NCBI RefSeq assembly: GCF_000620625.1 | Contig: NZ_JIAW01000002.1 | Coordinates: 485,735 to 549,734, forward strand | Length of the DNA stretch: 64,000 bases | Origin: Mycobacterium sp. URHB0044 | GTDB taxonomy: Bacteria > Actinomycetota > Actinomycetes > Mycobacteriales > Mycobacteriaceae | Direction of reading: 5' to 3' | Part shown: positions 1-8,790 of the stretch, in pieces | Position numbering within the stretch: the stretch's first letter is position 1 | How the letters are laid out: each line of letters opens with the position of its first letter | Translations under genes and position numbers: made by a program | Notes under the pieces: model-generated | The model's input: only the letters and a program-made list of their open reading frames with translations | Database searches by the model: none | Told to the model about the DNA's origin: nothing

Positions 1-2
1 AA

Positions 3-1271
3 CTGGCCACGATCCTGGACCGCGGGCGGTTCGATACCTTCTTCCTGGCCGATGCATTGGGGCTGCTCGACACCTACGGTGGCACAGCGGCCGCGTCGCT
101 GAGGACGGGCACCCAGTCGCCCGTCGACGATCCGCTGCTGTTGGTCGCCGCCCTGGCCGCAGCCACCACTGACCTTGGCTTCGGTGTCACCGTCTCGACC
201 ACCTACGAGCATCCCTATCTGCTGGCCCGCAAGTTCAGCACCCTCGACCACCTCACCGGAGGTCGGGTGGCCTGGAACGTGGTGACCTCACAACTCGACA
301 GCGCCGCACGAAACCTCGGTCTGGACCGGCAGATTCCGCACGACGAGCGTTACGACCGGGCCGATGAGTTCCTCGACGTGGTCTTCAAGTTGTGGGAGGC
401 GTCGTGGGAAGACGACGCCGTGGTGCGAGACCCGGCGACCGGGATCTACACGGACCCGAGCAAGGTGCACGCTATAGCGCACCACGGTCGGTACTTCCAC
501 GTGCCCGATGCTCACCTCTCCGAGCCGGGCCCGCAACGCACTCCGCTGCTCTTGCAGGCGGGTGGCTCGCCGCGCGGCCAGCGGTTCGCCGCCGCACATG
601 CCGAGGTGGTGTTCGTCGCAGGGGCCGACGCCGACGGCATCCGCCGCAACGTTGCTGCCATCCGTGCCTTGGCCGCCGAGCAGGGACGCGATCCCCAATC
701 GCTCGACTTCGTCAGTGCCGCAGCCGTGGTCGTCGACGACACCGAGCGCGGAGCGGTCGCGAAGCTGGCCGACTACCAGTCGTACTTCAGCGTGGAGGGA
801 GCACTGTCGCACTATTCGGCCAGCACCGGAGTGGACTTCTCGGCAGAGGATCTCGACAGTGTGATCGGCCATCACGACACCGAGTCGAACCGCTCGTTGC
901 TGTCGATGTTCGCCGCGGCCGACAAGGCGTGGACGCTGCGGGACGCGCTGGCTCCCGCGACCGGACTGGGGCGTTCGCGCACGTTCGTCGGGACTCCAAG
1001 CGCAGTGGCCGACGACATCGAGGCATGGCTCGTGGCTACCGACACACAGGGAATCAACCTCATCGGTGTGGTGAACCCGGACAGCTACCGCGATTTCGCC
1101 GATCTCGTGGTGCCCGAGCTGGATCGGCGGGGACGCGTTCGGTCGCGGCCAACGGGCGCGGCCACGCTGCGGAACCGGTTGCATGGCCGCGATCACGTCG
1201 CCGACGATCACCCCGCCGCAAGTTACCGACTTACTCGGCAAGCGGCACGGGAGGAACGAGTCGTCAGATGA
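3..1271 (+). CDS. NtaA/SnaA/DszA-family FMNH2-dependent monooxygenase (5' truncated by window)
   Basis: The frame is open from the window edge, so the start lies upstream; about 45-50 residues are missing relative to the paralogue at 15403-16794. It is a bacterial luciferase-like (LLM) flavin monooxygenase of the nitrilotriacetate/dibenzothiophene-sulfone group. Visible marks are the STTYEHPYLLARKFSTLDHL stretch, GRVAWNVVTS, the HDERYDRADEFLDVV helix and LLLQAGGSPRGQRFA, all laid out as in DszA/NtaA. Such enzymes use reduced FMN and O2 to cleave C-S or C-N bonds. The substrate is not readable from sequence. The stop overlaps the next start (ATGA), so it is probably translated together with the acetyltransferase. 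Confidence 0.88.
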   Translation: MATILDRGRFDTFFLADALGLLDTYGGTAAASLRTGTQSPVDDPLLLVAALAAATTDLGFGVTVSTTYEHPYLLARKFSTLDHLTGGRVAWNVVTSQLDSAARNLGLDRQIPHDERYDRADEFLDVVFKLWEASWEDDAVVRDPATGIYTDPSKVHAIAHHGRYFHVPDAHLSEPGPQRTPLLLQAGGSPRGQRFAAAHAEVVFVAGADADGIRRNVAAIRALAAEQGRDPQSLDFVSAAAVVVDDTERGAVAKLADYQSYFSVEGALSHYSASTGVDFSAEDLDSVIGHHDTESNRSLLSMFAAADKAWTLRDALAPATGLGRSRTFVGTPSAVADDIEAWLVATDTQGINLIGVVNPDSYRDFADLVVPELDRRGRVRSRPTGAATLRNRLHGRDHVADDHPAASYRLTRQAAREERVVR

Positions 1272-2485
1272 CGGCAGACATCCGGGTACTGAGTGAGGAC
1301 GCAGATCTCGTCGCAGCGGCGAACGTCTTCCGTGCGGCGATGGTGGGCTTCCGGCCGTTGACCGGACAGGACGCGGGTCGTATCGGCAAGCTGGTCGAGC
1401 CCGGTCGTACTCTTGGTGCATTCGTCGATGGGGAACTGGTCGCCACCACCGACTCGGCGGCCAGCATGCTGACGGTGCCCGGCGGGACGCGCCTGCCCCA
1501 TGCCGCCGTCACCCACGTCGGGGTTCGGCCGTCGTACACCCGCCGCGGCATAGCGTCCGATCTGATGGCCCATCAACTGCGGGATCTGTACGCCCGTGGC
1601 GAGGTGGTCGCCACGCTGAGAGCGTCCGAGGCGACCATCTACGAACGATTCGGATATGGGGTGGCTACCACGTCGCAAACCATCGAAGTGCTGACCGTGC
1701 GCGCCGCCTTCCGCCCCGAGGTGCCCAGGGGAGGTCCGGTGCGGCTCGTCGATACCGCCGAGTCGTGGGATGTGTTGCCGCGCATCGTCGACGGGACCCG
1801 GCCACCGCGTCCGGGCGCCATCGGCAGGCCTGCGGTGTGGTGGGAGAACCAACGTTTGCGTGCCGAAGGTGATCCGGGTCCTCGCTACGTGGCACTGCAC
1901 GGTGACGCTGGATCCGAGACGGGATTCGTGCGCTATCACCCGGTGGGCACTGAAGCGTGGTTCACCAGTGCCGAACGCACGGTCGTGGTCGACGACTTCT
2001 ATGCGCCGACCCCCGCGGCGTATATCGGTCTGCTGCGGTTCCTCATCGAACTCGACCTCGTCGACAAACTGGTCTTCACATCGCTTGCTCTCGACGACCC
2101 GTTGCCGTGGTTGCTGACCGATCGACGGGCTGCGCGGGTCACGGGTGCCAGAGACGAGACCTGGCTGCGGGTGATCGACGTGGCGGCAGCGCTCGGAGCC
2201 CACCGGTTCAGTGGGGCCGGATCCGTGACCGTCTCCGTCGACGATCCGATCCTGGCCCATAATTCGGCGACGTTCGAGATCTCGGCCGGGGGAGTGCGAC
2301 GCACCGAATCACCCGCTCAGTTGAGCGTCGGTGTGGCAACCCTCGGTGCACTGCTGCTCGGCGGTCTCACCTGGAGTGTGCTCGCATCGGTTGGCCTGGT
2401 CGATGTCGTAGACCGGGACGCGGTCGCCGAAGTCGACGGGTTGTTCGGTACGTGGCCGGCGCCACACGCCGGAATCTACTTCTAG
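1268..2485 (+). CDS. Eis-family GNAT N-acetyltransferase
   Basis: This 405-residue protein has the Eis architecture: an N-terminal GNAT domain with the acetyl-CoA loop TRRGIAS near residue 91, a second GNAT-like domain, and a C-terminal sterol-carrier-like domain. YERFGYG near 125 matches the region of the catalytic tyrosine of M. tuberculosis Eis, and the chain ends in Phe, whose terminal carboxylate acts in catalysis in Eis. ATG 1268 was chosen because it overlaps the monooxygenase stop and removes a long non-homologous extension. Eis enzymes acetylate amines of aminoglycosides or lysines. The coupling to a flavin monooxygenase suggests instead, as inference, acetylation of a metabolite handled by that enzyme. 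Confidence 0.88.
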   Translation: MTADIRVLSEDADLVAAANVFRAAMVGFRPLTGQDAGRIGKLVEPGRTLGAFVDGELVATTDSAASMLTVPGGTRLPHAAVTHVGVRPSYTRRGIASDLMAHQLRDLYARGEVVATLRASEATIYERFGYGVATTSQTIEVLTVRAAFRPEVPRGGPVRLVDTAESWDVLPRIVDGTRPPRPGAIGRPAVWWENQRLRAEGDPGPRYVALHGDAGSETGFVRYHPVGTEAWFTSAERTVVVDDFYAPTPAAYIGLLRFLIELDLVDKLVFTSLALDDPLPWLLTDRRAARVTGARDETWLRVIDVAAALGAHRFSGAGSVTVSVDDPILAHNSATFEISAGGVRRTESPAQLSVGVATLGALLLGGLTWSVLASVGLVDVVDRDAVAEVDGLFGTWPAPHAGIYF

Positions 2486-2491
2486 CACTTC

Positions 2492-2503
2492 ACTTCCCGG
2501 GTC
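2492..2503 (+). repeat. Possible degenerate copy of the dispersed 22-bp repeat
   Basis: ACTTCCCGGGTC matches the flank and beginning of the repeat seen at 24105-24135, and the similarity decays after it. It lies in the 116-base gap between the acetyltransferase and the ABC transporter operon. This is weak evidence, a 12-base match only. Confidence 0.3.
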
Positions 2504-2601
2504 ACTTCAGTTCCGCACGAGCGGAACCGTTCTCGATTCGTCGAGCGGCGCCCAGGATGTAGTCATGTTCCGGCGTTCGGGGGCGACATCGAGTTATCGC
2601 C

Positions 2602-4236
2602 GTGACACTGTTTGACGTCACTGATCTCGCCGTCAACATTCACACCGGAAACCGCGCCCGTGGACGGCAGATCGTGCCAGCGGTGCGCTCGTTCAGCTTC
2701 TCGGTAGACCGGGGGCAGACCTTGGCGATCGTCGGCGAGTCCGGTTCTGGCAAGAGCGCGTCGCTGCTGGCGGCCACCCAACTGCTCAACACCGACGCGG
2801 AGGTGACGGGCAGCGTTCGCTTCGACGGTCACGATCTGCTGGGGATGTCCCCGAAGGCGTTGCGTCGCATCCGCGGCAAGGACATCGGCTTCGTCTTCCA
2901 GGACCCGCAGAGCAACCTGCATCCGTTCAAGACCGTCGGGAAGCAGATCGAAGAGGTCTTCCGCGTCCACCGGGCCGCGACCAGACGAGAGACGCGCAAG
3001 CGGGTCGAGAACCTGCTCGACGAGGTCGGCATCACCGATCCTGCGCAGGCCTACCGCAGCTATCCCGCGGAGCTCTCAGGGGGGATGCGTCAGCGGGTGA
3101 TGATCGCCATCGCCATCGCGCTGAACCCGGCGCTGATCATCGCCGACGAACCCACGACGGCGCTGGACGTCAGCGTCCAGGCCGGCATCATCGCTCTACT
3201 GCGCAGGCTGCAGCACGAGCACGGCACCGCCATCGTGTTCGTCAGTCACGATCTGGGCGTGGTTGCCGAGATCGCCGATGAGGTCGTCGTGGTCAAGGAC
3301 GGTGTGGTGGTGGAATCGGGTCCGCGGCAGCGCATCTACGCCGATCCTCGTGAGGCCTACACCCGGGAATTGTTGGTCGCTTCCCGGGTGCACAGCGTCG
3401 ATCGGCTTGCCGCGCCGCGCCCACCTGCCGACTCGTCACGTGGGCCGCTGCTGCGAGTGCGTGGGCTGCGGAAGTCCTATCGTGCGCGGCACGGACGTGC
3501 GCGCAGGCAGGTCATCGATGGCCTGGACTTCACCATCGAACCGGGCGAGGTCGTTGGCCTGGTCGGCGAATCCGGGTCGGGTAAGTCGACGGTCGGCCGC
3601 ATCGTCGCCGGTCTGCAGTACGCCGACTCCGGTGAGATCACGCTGTCCGACGTCACGTTTCCGACCGGGCTCGGTGACGGGATTCCTACGCTGCCCGCCG
3701 CGGTCAGGCGCACGGTGCAAATGATCTTCCAGGATCCCTACTCGAGTCTGCATCCGCGCCGCACCGTCGAGGCATCGCTGGCTGCGCCACTGCTCGCGCA
3801 GCACGTCGACCGGTCCGAGATCCCACGGAGGTTTGCGCAAGCCGCCGCCGACGCCCGCGTCGACTCGGACCTGCTGCCGCGCTACCCCGCCGAGCTGTCT
3901 GGCGGACAGCGGCAGCGCGTCGCCATCGCACGGGCATTGGTCCTCGAGCCGGCCCTCATCGTCGCCGACGAGCCGCTGTCGTCGCTCGACGTCACCACGC
4001 AGGCCGAAATCCTCTCCCTCATCGAGGATCTGGTACGCGACAAGCGCACCGCCTTCCTGTTCATCACCCACGACCTCGGGGTCGTGTCGTCGATCGCCCA
4101 GCGGGTCGTCGTGCTCGGGCCAGAGGGAGTGGAGGAGATCGGAACGACTGCCGAGGTCTTCGGTAACCCTCAGTCCGCGTACACGCGCCGCCTGCTGGGT
4201 GCCGTCCCTCGGCTCGATGGAGCGCGGGCGTCGTGA
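2602..4236 (+). CDS. Peptide/nickel-type ABC transporter, fused double ATPase
   Basis: 544 residues carrying two complete ABC ATPase domains, equivalent to DppD and DppF in one chain. The first Walker A (GESGSGKS) is near residue 45, its LSGGMRQR signature near 158 and Walker B (IIADEP) near 179. The second set is near 321, 432 (LSGGQRQR) and 453 (IVADEP). Each half ends with the oligopeptide-type region ([20 protein letters not shown]). It powers import through the two permeases that follow. GTG 2602 is the first good start; the next gene overlaps the stop by 4 bases. The order ATPase-permease-permease-binding protein is less usual than binding protein first. Confidence 0.93.
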   Translation: MTLFDVTDLAVNIHTGNRARGRQIVPAVRSFSFSVDRGQTLAIVGESGSGKSASLLAATQLLNTDAEVTGSVRFDGHDLLGMSPKALRRIRGKDIGFVFQDPQSNLHPFKTVGKQIEEVFRVHRAATRRETRKRVENLLDEVGITDPAQAYRSYPAELSGGMRQRVMIAIAIALNPALIIADEPTTALDVSVQAGIIALLRRLQHEHGTAIVFVSHDLGVVAEIADEVVVVKDGVVVESGPRQRIYADPREAYTRELLVASRVHSVDRLAAPRPPADSSRGPLLRVRGLRKSYRARHGRARRQVIDGLDFTIEPGEVVGLVGESGSGKSTVGRIVAGLQYADSGEITLSDVTFPTGLGDGIPTLPAAVRRTVQMIFQDPYSSLHPRRTVEASLAAPLLAQHVDRSEIPRRFAQAAADARVDSDLLPRYPAELSGGQRQRVAIARALVLEPALIVADEPLSSLDVTTQAEILSLIEDLVRDKRTAFLFITHDLGVVSSIAQRVVVLGPEGVEEIGTTAEVFGNPQSAYTRRLLGAVPRLDGARAS

Positions 4237-5171
4237 GCCAGCTGCTGTTACAAGCCCCGGTCTCCGATCCGTCGAAGGCGTTGAGCCCTCGACGGCGGTG
4301 GCGTGCGGCCCTCGCCGATCGAGGCTTGCTGGCCGGTGCGGTCATCATCGCCTTCGTCGTCGCGGCCGCTCTGCTGGCGCCGGTCTTCGCGGCGTTGGTC
4401 GGACACGGACCCAGCGAACAGTTTTCCGACGACACCCTCGACACCGCAGGGCTGCCGATCACCGGCGGACACGGTTTTCTGCTCGGTGCGGACGGCAGCG
4501 GCCGCGACGTTCTGGTCCGAACGCTATACGGGGCAAGGGTTTCGCTGGCGATCGGGATTCCCGCGACCACCATCGCGATGATCGCCGGCGTCGTGGTCGG
4601 CTTGACGGGTGGCTACTTCGGCGGCCGCATCGACGCGCTGCTATCCGAGGTGACCAACGTCGCGCTGGCCTTCCCGTTCCTGGTCACTGCGCTCAGCGTG
4701 GTCACCCTCAACCGCGGCACCGCGGGCAGCACGCTGGTCAATCCGGCAGTCGTCGTCATCGGTGTGGTGGCACTGTTCTCCTGGACCTACTTCGCACGCC
4801 TGGTCCGCAACCTGGTCATCGAGGTGAAGGCCAAGCCCTTCGTCCTCGCGGCGGTGGGCGCCGGCGCCTCGCATGCCAGGGTGCTGCTTCGCGAGATCCT
4901 GCCGACGATCATTCCCACGATCGTCATCTATTGGGCAGTTCAGCTGCCCACCAACATCATTGCCGAGGCGTCGCTGTCCTATCTCGGAGTCGGGATCCGG
5001 CCACCCACCCCGAGCTGGGGGACGATGATCGCCAATGCTCAGGATTCGGCGCTCTACCAGACGCAACCCTGGATGCTAATCGCGCCTGCCATCGGACTGT
5101 TCGTCACCGTGCTCGGATTCAACCTGCTCGCCACCCGGTTGCGCAGCCGGTTCGATCCGACGGCGGCGTGA
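4233..5171 (+). CDS. Peptide ABC transporter permease, DppC-like
   Basis: 312-residue inner-membrane permease. A hydrophobic helix at about 28-50 is followed by a periplasmic loop with the DppC-typical HGFLLGADGSGRDVLVR stretch, then five further helices. The ATPase-coupling loop is near residues 200-225 (VLAAVGAGASHARVLLREIL). It overlaps the ATPase gene by 4 bases (GTGA) and is followed 9 bases later by the second permease. The two would form the heteromeric channel. Substrate is unproven; the family includes di/oligopeptides, nickel and glutathione. Confidence 0.93.
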   Translation: MSQLLLQAPVSDPSKALSPRRRWRAALADRGLLAGAVIIAFVVAAALLAPVFAALVGHGPSEQFSDDTLDTAGLPITGGHGFLLGADGSGRDVLVRTLYGARVSLAIGIPATTIAMIAGVVVGLTGGYFGGRIDALLSEVTNVALAFPFLVTALSVVTLNRGTAGSTLVNPAVVVIGVVALFSWTYFARLVRNLVIEVKAKPFVLAAVGAGASHARVLLREILPTIIPTIVIYWAVQLPTNIIAEASLSYLGVGIRPPTPSWGTMIANAQDSALYQTQPWMLIAPAIGLFVTVLGFNLLATRLRSRFDPTAA

Positions 5172-5180
5172 GGCCGGATC

Positions 5181-6164
5181 GTGACTCGTTTCGTGCTGGC
5201 GCGATCCCTGCGCATGGTGCTCACCGTGGCTGTCGTCGTGCTGATCACGTTCGGGCTGACGCGGGTGGCCTACCAGAATCCGGCCAGGATGTTGGCTCCC
5301 GAGAATGCCTCCGAGGAGACGGTGGCGTCGATCGCGAACAGCCTGCACCTCAACGACCCGTGGTACGTCCAATTGTGGCACTACGCCTTCCGCGGGCCGG
5401 AGCTCAAGGGCACGCCGACGGGACTGCTGAATTGGCCGCCGAGCCTTGGCTATTCGTACCGATCGCAGCGGCCGGTCACCGAGCTCATCCTGGAGAAGGT
5501 CCCGGTCACCGTCAGCCTCGCTGTCGGCGCCCTGCTCCTGTGGGCGGCGATCTCGATCGTGTTCGGGGTCTATGCGGCCCGCAAGCCGGGAGGATTGTTC
5601 GACTCGGTCACGAGCGTGATCTCCTACGCCGCACTGGCGCTGCCCACCTTCGTCACGGGCGTTGCACTGCTCTACGTCTTCTACTTCCAGTTGTCCCTGG
5701 CCGGGGTGCGGATCTTTCCCGGCGGCGGATACGTGGCGCTGACGCAGTCGCCGGTGCAGTGGGCGCAGCATCTGCTGCTCCCGTGGCTGACGTTGGTGCT
5801 CGCCGAGGTGGGCCTCTTTCAGCGTGTGGTGCGGGCTTCGGTACTCGAGGTCGCGGGCAGGGACTTCGTCAGAACCGCGCGGGCAAAGGGTCTCGGGCCG
5901 CAACGGGTGTACTTCGACCACGCCCTGTCGGCCGCCCTGAATCCGATTCTGACCCTTGGTGGTATCGAGTTCGCGACCATCCTCGGTGGCGCGATCATCA
6001 CCGAGCAGATCTTCGGCCTCGACGGGGTAGGCAGGCTTGCGGTGAGCGCAGCCAAGTCCGGCGACGCACCGGTCGTGATCGGCTGCACCCTGCTCGGTGC
6101 CGTGATCTTCGTCGTCACCACCTTCGTCGTCGACGTCATCACCCATGCCCGCAGCGCCAAATGA
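5181..6164 (+). CDS. Peptide ABC transporter permease, DppB-like
   Basis: 327-residue partner permease. The N-terminal signal-anchor helix (about 8-25) and the following LARSLRMV/RVAYQNPARM region fit DppB, and LNDPWYVQLWHY is the conserved external loop. Six membrane segments are visible, with the coupling loop near residues 225-250 (RDFVRTARAKGLGPQRVYFD). GTG 5181 was taken as start because it directly precedes the membrane anchor. The stop is followed after 31 bases by the binding protein. It acts with the upstream permease as the translocation pore. Confidence 0.92.
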   Translation: MTRFVLARSLRMVLTVAVVVLITFGLTRVAYQNPARMLAPENASEETVASIANSLHLNDPWYVQLWHYAFRGPELKGTPTGLLNWPPSLGYSYRSQRPVTELILEKVPVTVSLAVGALLLWAAISIVFGVYAARKPGGLFDSVTSVISYAALALPTFVTGVALLYVFYFQLSLAGVRIFPGGGYVALTQSPVQWAQHLLLPWLTLVLAEVGLFQRVVRASVLEVAGRDFVRTARAKGLGPQRVYFDHALSAALNPILTLGGIEFATILGGAIITEQIFGLDGVGRLAVSAAKSGDAPVVIGCTLLGAVIFVVTTFVVDVITHARSAK

Positions 6165-6195
6165 GCACAGCCAGATTTCGCAACGAAGGAGAATG

Positions 6196-7974
6196 ATGAA
6201 GTACACGACGGGCCGGCGGATCGCCGCCCTGCTGACCACGCTGGCCGTATCGGTATCGCTGACGGCCTGTGGCTCGGGCGGAACCTCGGCGTCTACCGAT
6301 CCTGCGAAGCTGCATGGCGGCACGCTGAAGATCGCATCGGTTGGGGACATCGACGGGCTCGACCCACTGATCGCCTACTCGGCCGAGTCGTGGCAGGTCA
6401 TCAGGGCCACCACACGACAGTTGGTCACCTACGCGGGCGATCGCAACGGCATCGGCCAGGACACCAAGGTGGTTCCGGATCTTGCCAAGACCTGGGACAT
6501 CAGCCCCGATCGCAAGACCTACACGTTCCACTTGCGCGACAACATCGCATTCTCCGGGGCCAGCACGCGTCCGATCACCGCGCAGGACTTCGTCTATGCG
6601 ATCAAGCGGTTCCCCGACCCCAACGCGCAGGTGGCCGCGATCACGTACTACAACGCGTTGTTCTCGGGGTTCAAGGAGTATGCAGCCGAGTTCGCGAAGG
6701 TGCCCACCGGTGATCTGGACGCGGCGAAGAAGTTCATCGATACCCACGACATTAGCGGGGTGAAGGCATTGGACGACAAGACCTTCCAGCTCACGCTTAC
6801 CCAGCCGGCCAGTGACATCCTCGACATCCTCACACTGAACTTCGTCACCCCGCTGCCCGAGGAGGTCGTGTCGAAGTACTTCGCGGACAGCCTGGAGTTC
6901 CGCAAGAACTACGTCTCCAGCGGGCCGTACTCGATCACCTCGTATGACCAGGGCAAGCAGTTGACGTTGGCAAAGGTCAAGAACTACAACGCCGATGGCG
7001 ACCCGCGCAACGCCTACGCCGACGAGATCGTCTTCGACACCACGGTGGCATCGGCGGATGCCGCGTCCCAGCAGATCCAGACCGGAAGCGCCGACATCGG
7101 GCTATACGTTCGGGCCTACCCGGCGAACGTCATCGCCCAGTACAAGCAGACCGACCCGGACCACCTGCACAAGTCCGCGAGCGGGTCGGCGGTGTTCATC
7201 AGCTGGAACAACTCGGACACCCCGAAGACCCCCGCGCAGCGGGCGTTCAAGGATCTGCGTGTGCGCCAGGCGTTCAACTACTCGCTGAACCGCAATGACG
7301 TGGCCCGCGGCCTCGGCGGGCCGGACTCGGCAATCCCGAGCAACGAGATCCTCACGTCGACCATTGCCGGCTTCACCAATGAGAACCCCTATCCCACAAC
7401 GGAGGACAAGGGCGATCCGGAGAAGGCCAAGGCGCTGCTCGCCGAAGCCGGTCAGCAGAACTTGACGGTGAACGTGGCCTTCCGTACCTCTCCTGAGTTC
7501 GAGAAGATCGCTACCTCCGTGCAGAACGCCGCAGCCAGGTCGGGCATCACCGTGAAGTTGACACCAATCCCTGCTGACGGCTTCGGCGCGTTCAGCGCCT
7601 TCCTCGCCGACAAGTCCAAGCTGGACCAGTGGGACCTGGCGATCACCAACTGGACGCCGGACTGGCAGGGCAACAGCGCCCGAATGACACTCGGCGGTTG
7701 GCTGGACTCCGACTTCGCTCCGGGAGGTACGTGGAACGGCGTCACCTACCACAACCCTGCCCTCAATGCCGCTGTGAACCAGGCCTTCTCGGCTGAGGAC
7801 TCGACGCAGGCCTGGAAGGACGCCAACACCATCGCGACGAGGGATCTCGCGTGGTTCCCGCTGATCGAGCGGGTGAAGTCCATTCCGACGTCGAACCGGG
7901 TGACCAACTGGACCTGGCAGTCGCTTGGCAACGGCCCCGACATCACCAACATCGCGGTGAACGGAGGCCAATGA
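6196..7974 (+). CDS. Peptide ABC transporter substrate-binding lipoprotein (SBP_bac_5, DppA/OppA type)
   Basis: 592-residue extracellular solute-binding protein. The N-terminus has a twin-basic segment, a hydrophobic stretch and the lipobox LTAC, so it is predicted to be a lipoprotein anchored outside the membrane. GGTLKIASVGDIDGLDP and the later YTFHLRDNIAFSG are typical of family 5 binding proteins. Two adjacent ATGs occur (6193 and 6196); 6196 has the better spacing from AAGGAG at 6186-6191. It delivers substrate to the two permeases. Its stop overlaps the whiB-like start. Confidence 0.92.
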   Translation: MKYTTGRRIAALLTTLAVSVSLTACGSGGTSASTDPAKLHGGTLKIASVGDIDGLDPLIAYSAESWQVIRATTRQLVTYAGDRNGIGQDTKVVPDLAKTWDISPDRKTYTFHLRDNIAFSGASTRPITAQDFVYAIKRFPDPNAQVAAITYYNALFSGFKEYAAEFAKVPTGDLDAAKKFIDTHDISGVKALDDKTFQLTLTQPASDILDILTLNFVTPLPEEVVSKYFADSLEFRKNYVSSGPYSITSYDQGKQLTLAKVKNYNADGDPRNAYADEIVFDTTVASADAASQQIQTGSADIGLYVRAYPANVIAQYKQTDPDHLHKSASGSAVFISWNNSDTPKTPAQRAFKDLRVRQAFNYSLNRNDVARGLGGPDSAIPSNEILTSTIAGFTNENPYPTTEDKGDPEKAKALLAEAGQQNLTVNVAFRTSPEFEKIATSVQNAAARSGITVKLTPIPADGFGAFSAFLADKSKLDQWDLAITNWTPDWQGNSARMTLGGWLDSDFAPGGTWNGVTYHNPALNAAVNQAFSAEDSTQAWKDANTIATRDLAWFPLIERVKSIPTSNRVTNWTWQSLGNGPDITNIAVNGGQ

Positions 7975-8252
7975 TGACAGTCGAGGTGTTCCGCACGGCG
8001 GAGAGTTGGCAGGAGCGGGGGAGCTGCCGGCGGTTGGCGCCCGAGGTCTTCTACCCAGAGGACGGCGGCCGAACCGGTCTGCAAGCACGTGAGGAACACG
8101 CCAAGCGGATCTGCGGCTCGTGCCCGGTCGTCGCCGACTGCCGCAACCACGCGCTGTCCGCGCGGGAGACGTACGGCGTGTGGGGAGCGATGTCGGCGCG
8201 GGACCGCCAACGGGAGTTCGCGGCACGACGGGAGCCGGTGCTCGAGCGGTGA
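7974..8252 (+). CDS. WhiB-family iron-sulfur transcription factor
   Basis: 92 residues. Four cysteines at about 18, 47, 50 and 56 (CGSC then PVVADC) match the WhiB [4Fe-4S] ligand set, followed by the tryptophan turn GVWGAMS at 68-74 and a basic C-terminus. WhiB proteins bind sigma factor region 4 and act as redox- or NO-sensitive regulators. The usual GVWGG turn is GVWGA here. GGAGG at 7963-7967 favours ATG 7974 over ATG 7971. The start overlaps the stop of the transporter binding protein, so the regulator is probably made with the transporter, which is unusual. Paralogue identity (WhiB1-7) was not assigned. Confidence 0.9.
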   Translation: MTVEVFRTAESWQERGSCRRLAPEVFYPEDGGRTGLQAREEHAKRICGSCPVVADCRNHALSARETYGVWGAMSARDRQREFAARREPVLER

Positions 8253-8732
8253 TTACGCTCTGGGAACGTGGCGGCGGGCCACCTCGAGCCACTTCTCCAG
8301 CTCGGGTGAGGTCTCGTACTCGGAGTCGAGCAGATACAGGCTCGGCGCCGGGCAGCTCGCGCCGATCTCGACGAGGACCGGTCGCAATGTCAGCTCCGGG
8401 GCCAAGGAGTGTGCAAGGGAACCGCCGAGCATGAGCGGGAACGTGGGAGTCTGTCCGAGCTCACCGGCTCCGAACTGGTCGAGGAACAGTTTCAACAGGC
8501 CGGTGTAGGTGGCCTTGAAGGTGGGGGAGGCGACCACCAACAGATCGGCGGACTTCACGATCTCCTTGGCCTCGGCGACCTTCGGATCACCCCAGCCAAG
8601 CAGGCCCGCTCCGAGGTCGACGACGTCGATGACGTGTTGGGGCGGAACGCCGGTCAGCTTCTCGGCGACCAGCTCTGCGGCCGCCCGGGTCCGTGAGTTC
8701 GGCTTGGGGTTTCCAACGACGACGACGCTCAT
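8253..8732 (-). CDS. NADPH-dependent FMN reductase (SsuE/MsuE-like)
   Basis: 159-residue flavodoxin-like reductase. It opens with VVVGNPKPNSRTRAAAE, the FMN-phosphate loop of the NADPH-dependent FMN reductase family, and SPTFKATYTGLLKLFLDQF is the second signature. It would supply FMNH2 to two-component monooxygenases such as the one transcribed just upstream on the same strand (8791-9852). It is convergent with the whiB-like gene with no bases between the stops. No clear ribosome-binding site is visible ahead of ATG 8732. Confidence 0.9.
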   Translation of the reverse strand: MSVVVVGNPKPNSRTRAAAELVAEKLTGVPPQHVIDVVDLGAGLLGWGDPKVAEAKEIVKSADLLVVASPTFKATYTGLLKLFLDQFGAGELGQTPTFPLMLGGSLAHSLAPELTLRPVLVEIGASCPAPSLYLLDSEYETSPELEKWLEVARRHVPRA

Positions 8733-8790
8733 GAGTCAAGTGAACCAAACATGGCCTTGCACAACTCATCCGGGCCGGTGTCAGGCCTGG

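Noticed and set aside
392..1267. 292-codon N-terminal extension of the Eis-family gene
   Set aside because: Overlaps the monooxygenase gene in another frame with Arg-rich nonsense; ATG 1268 fits the family start.
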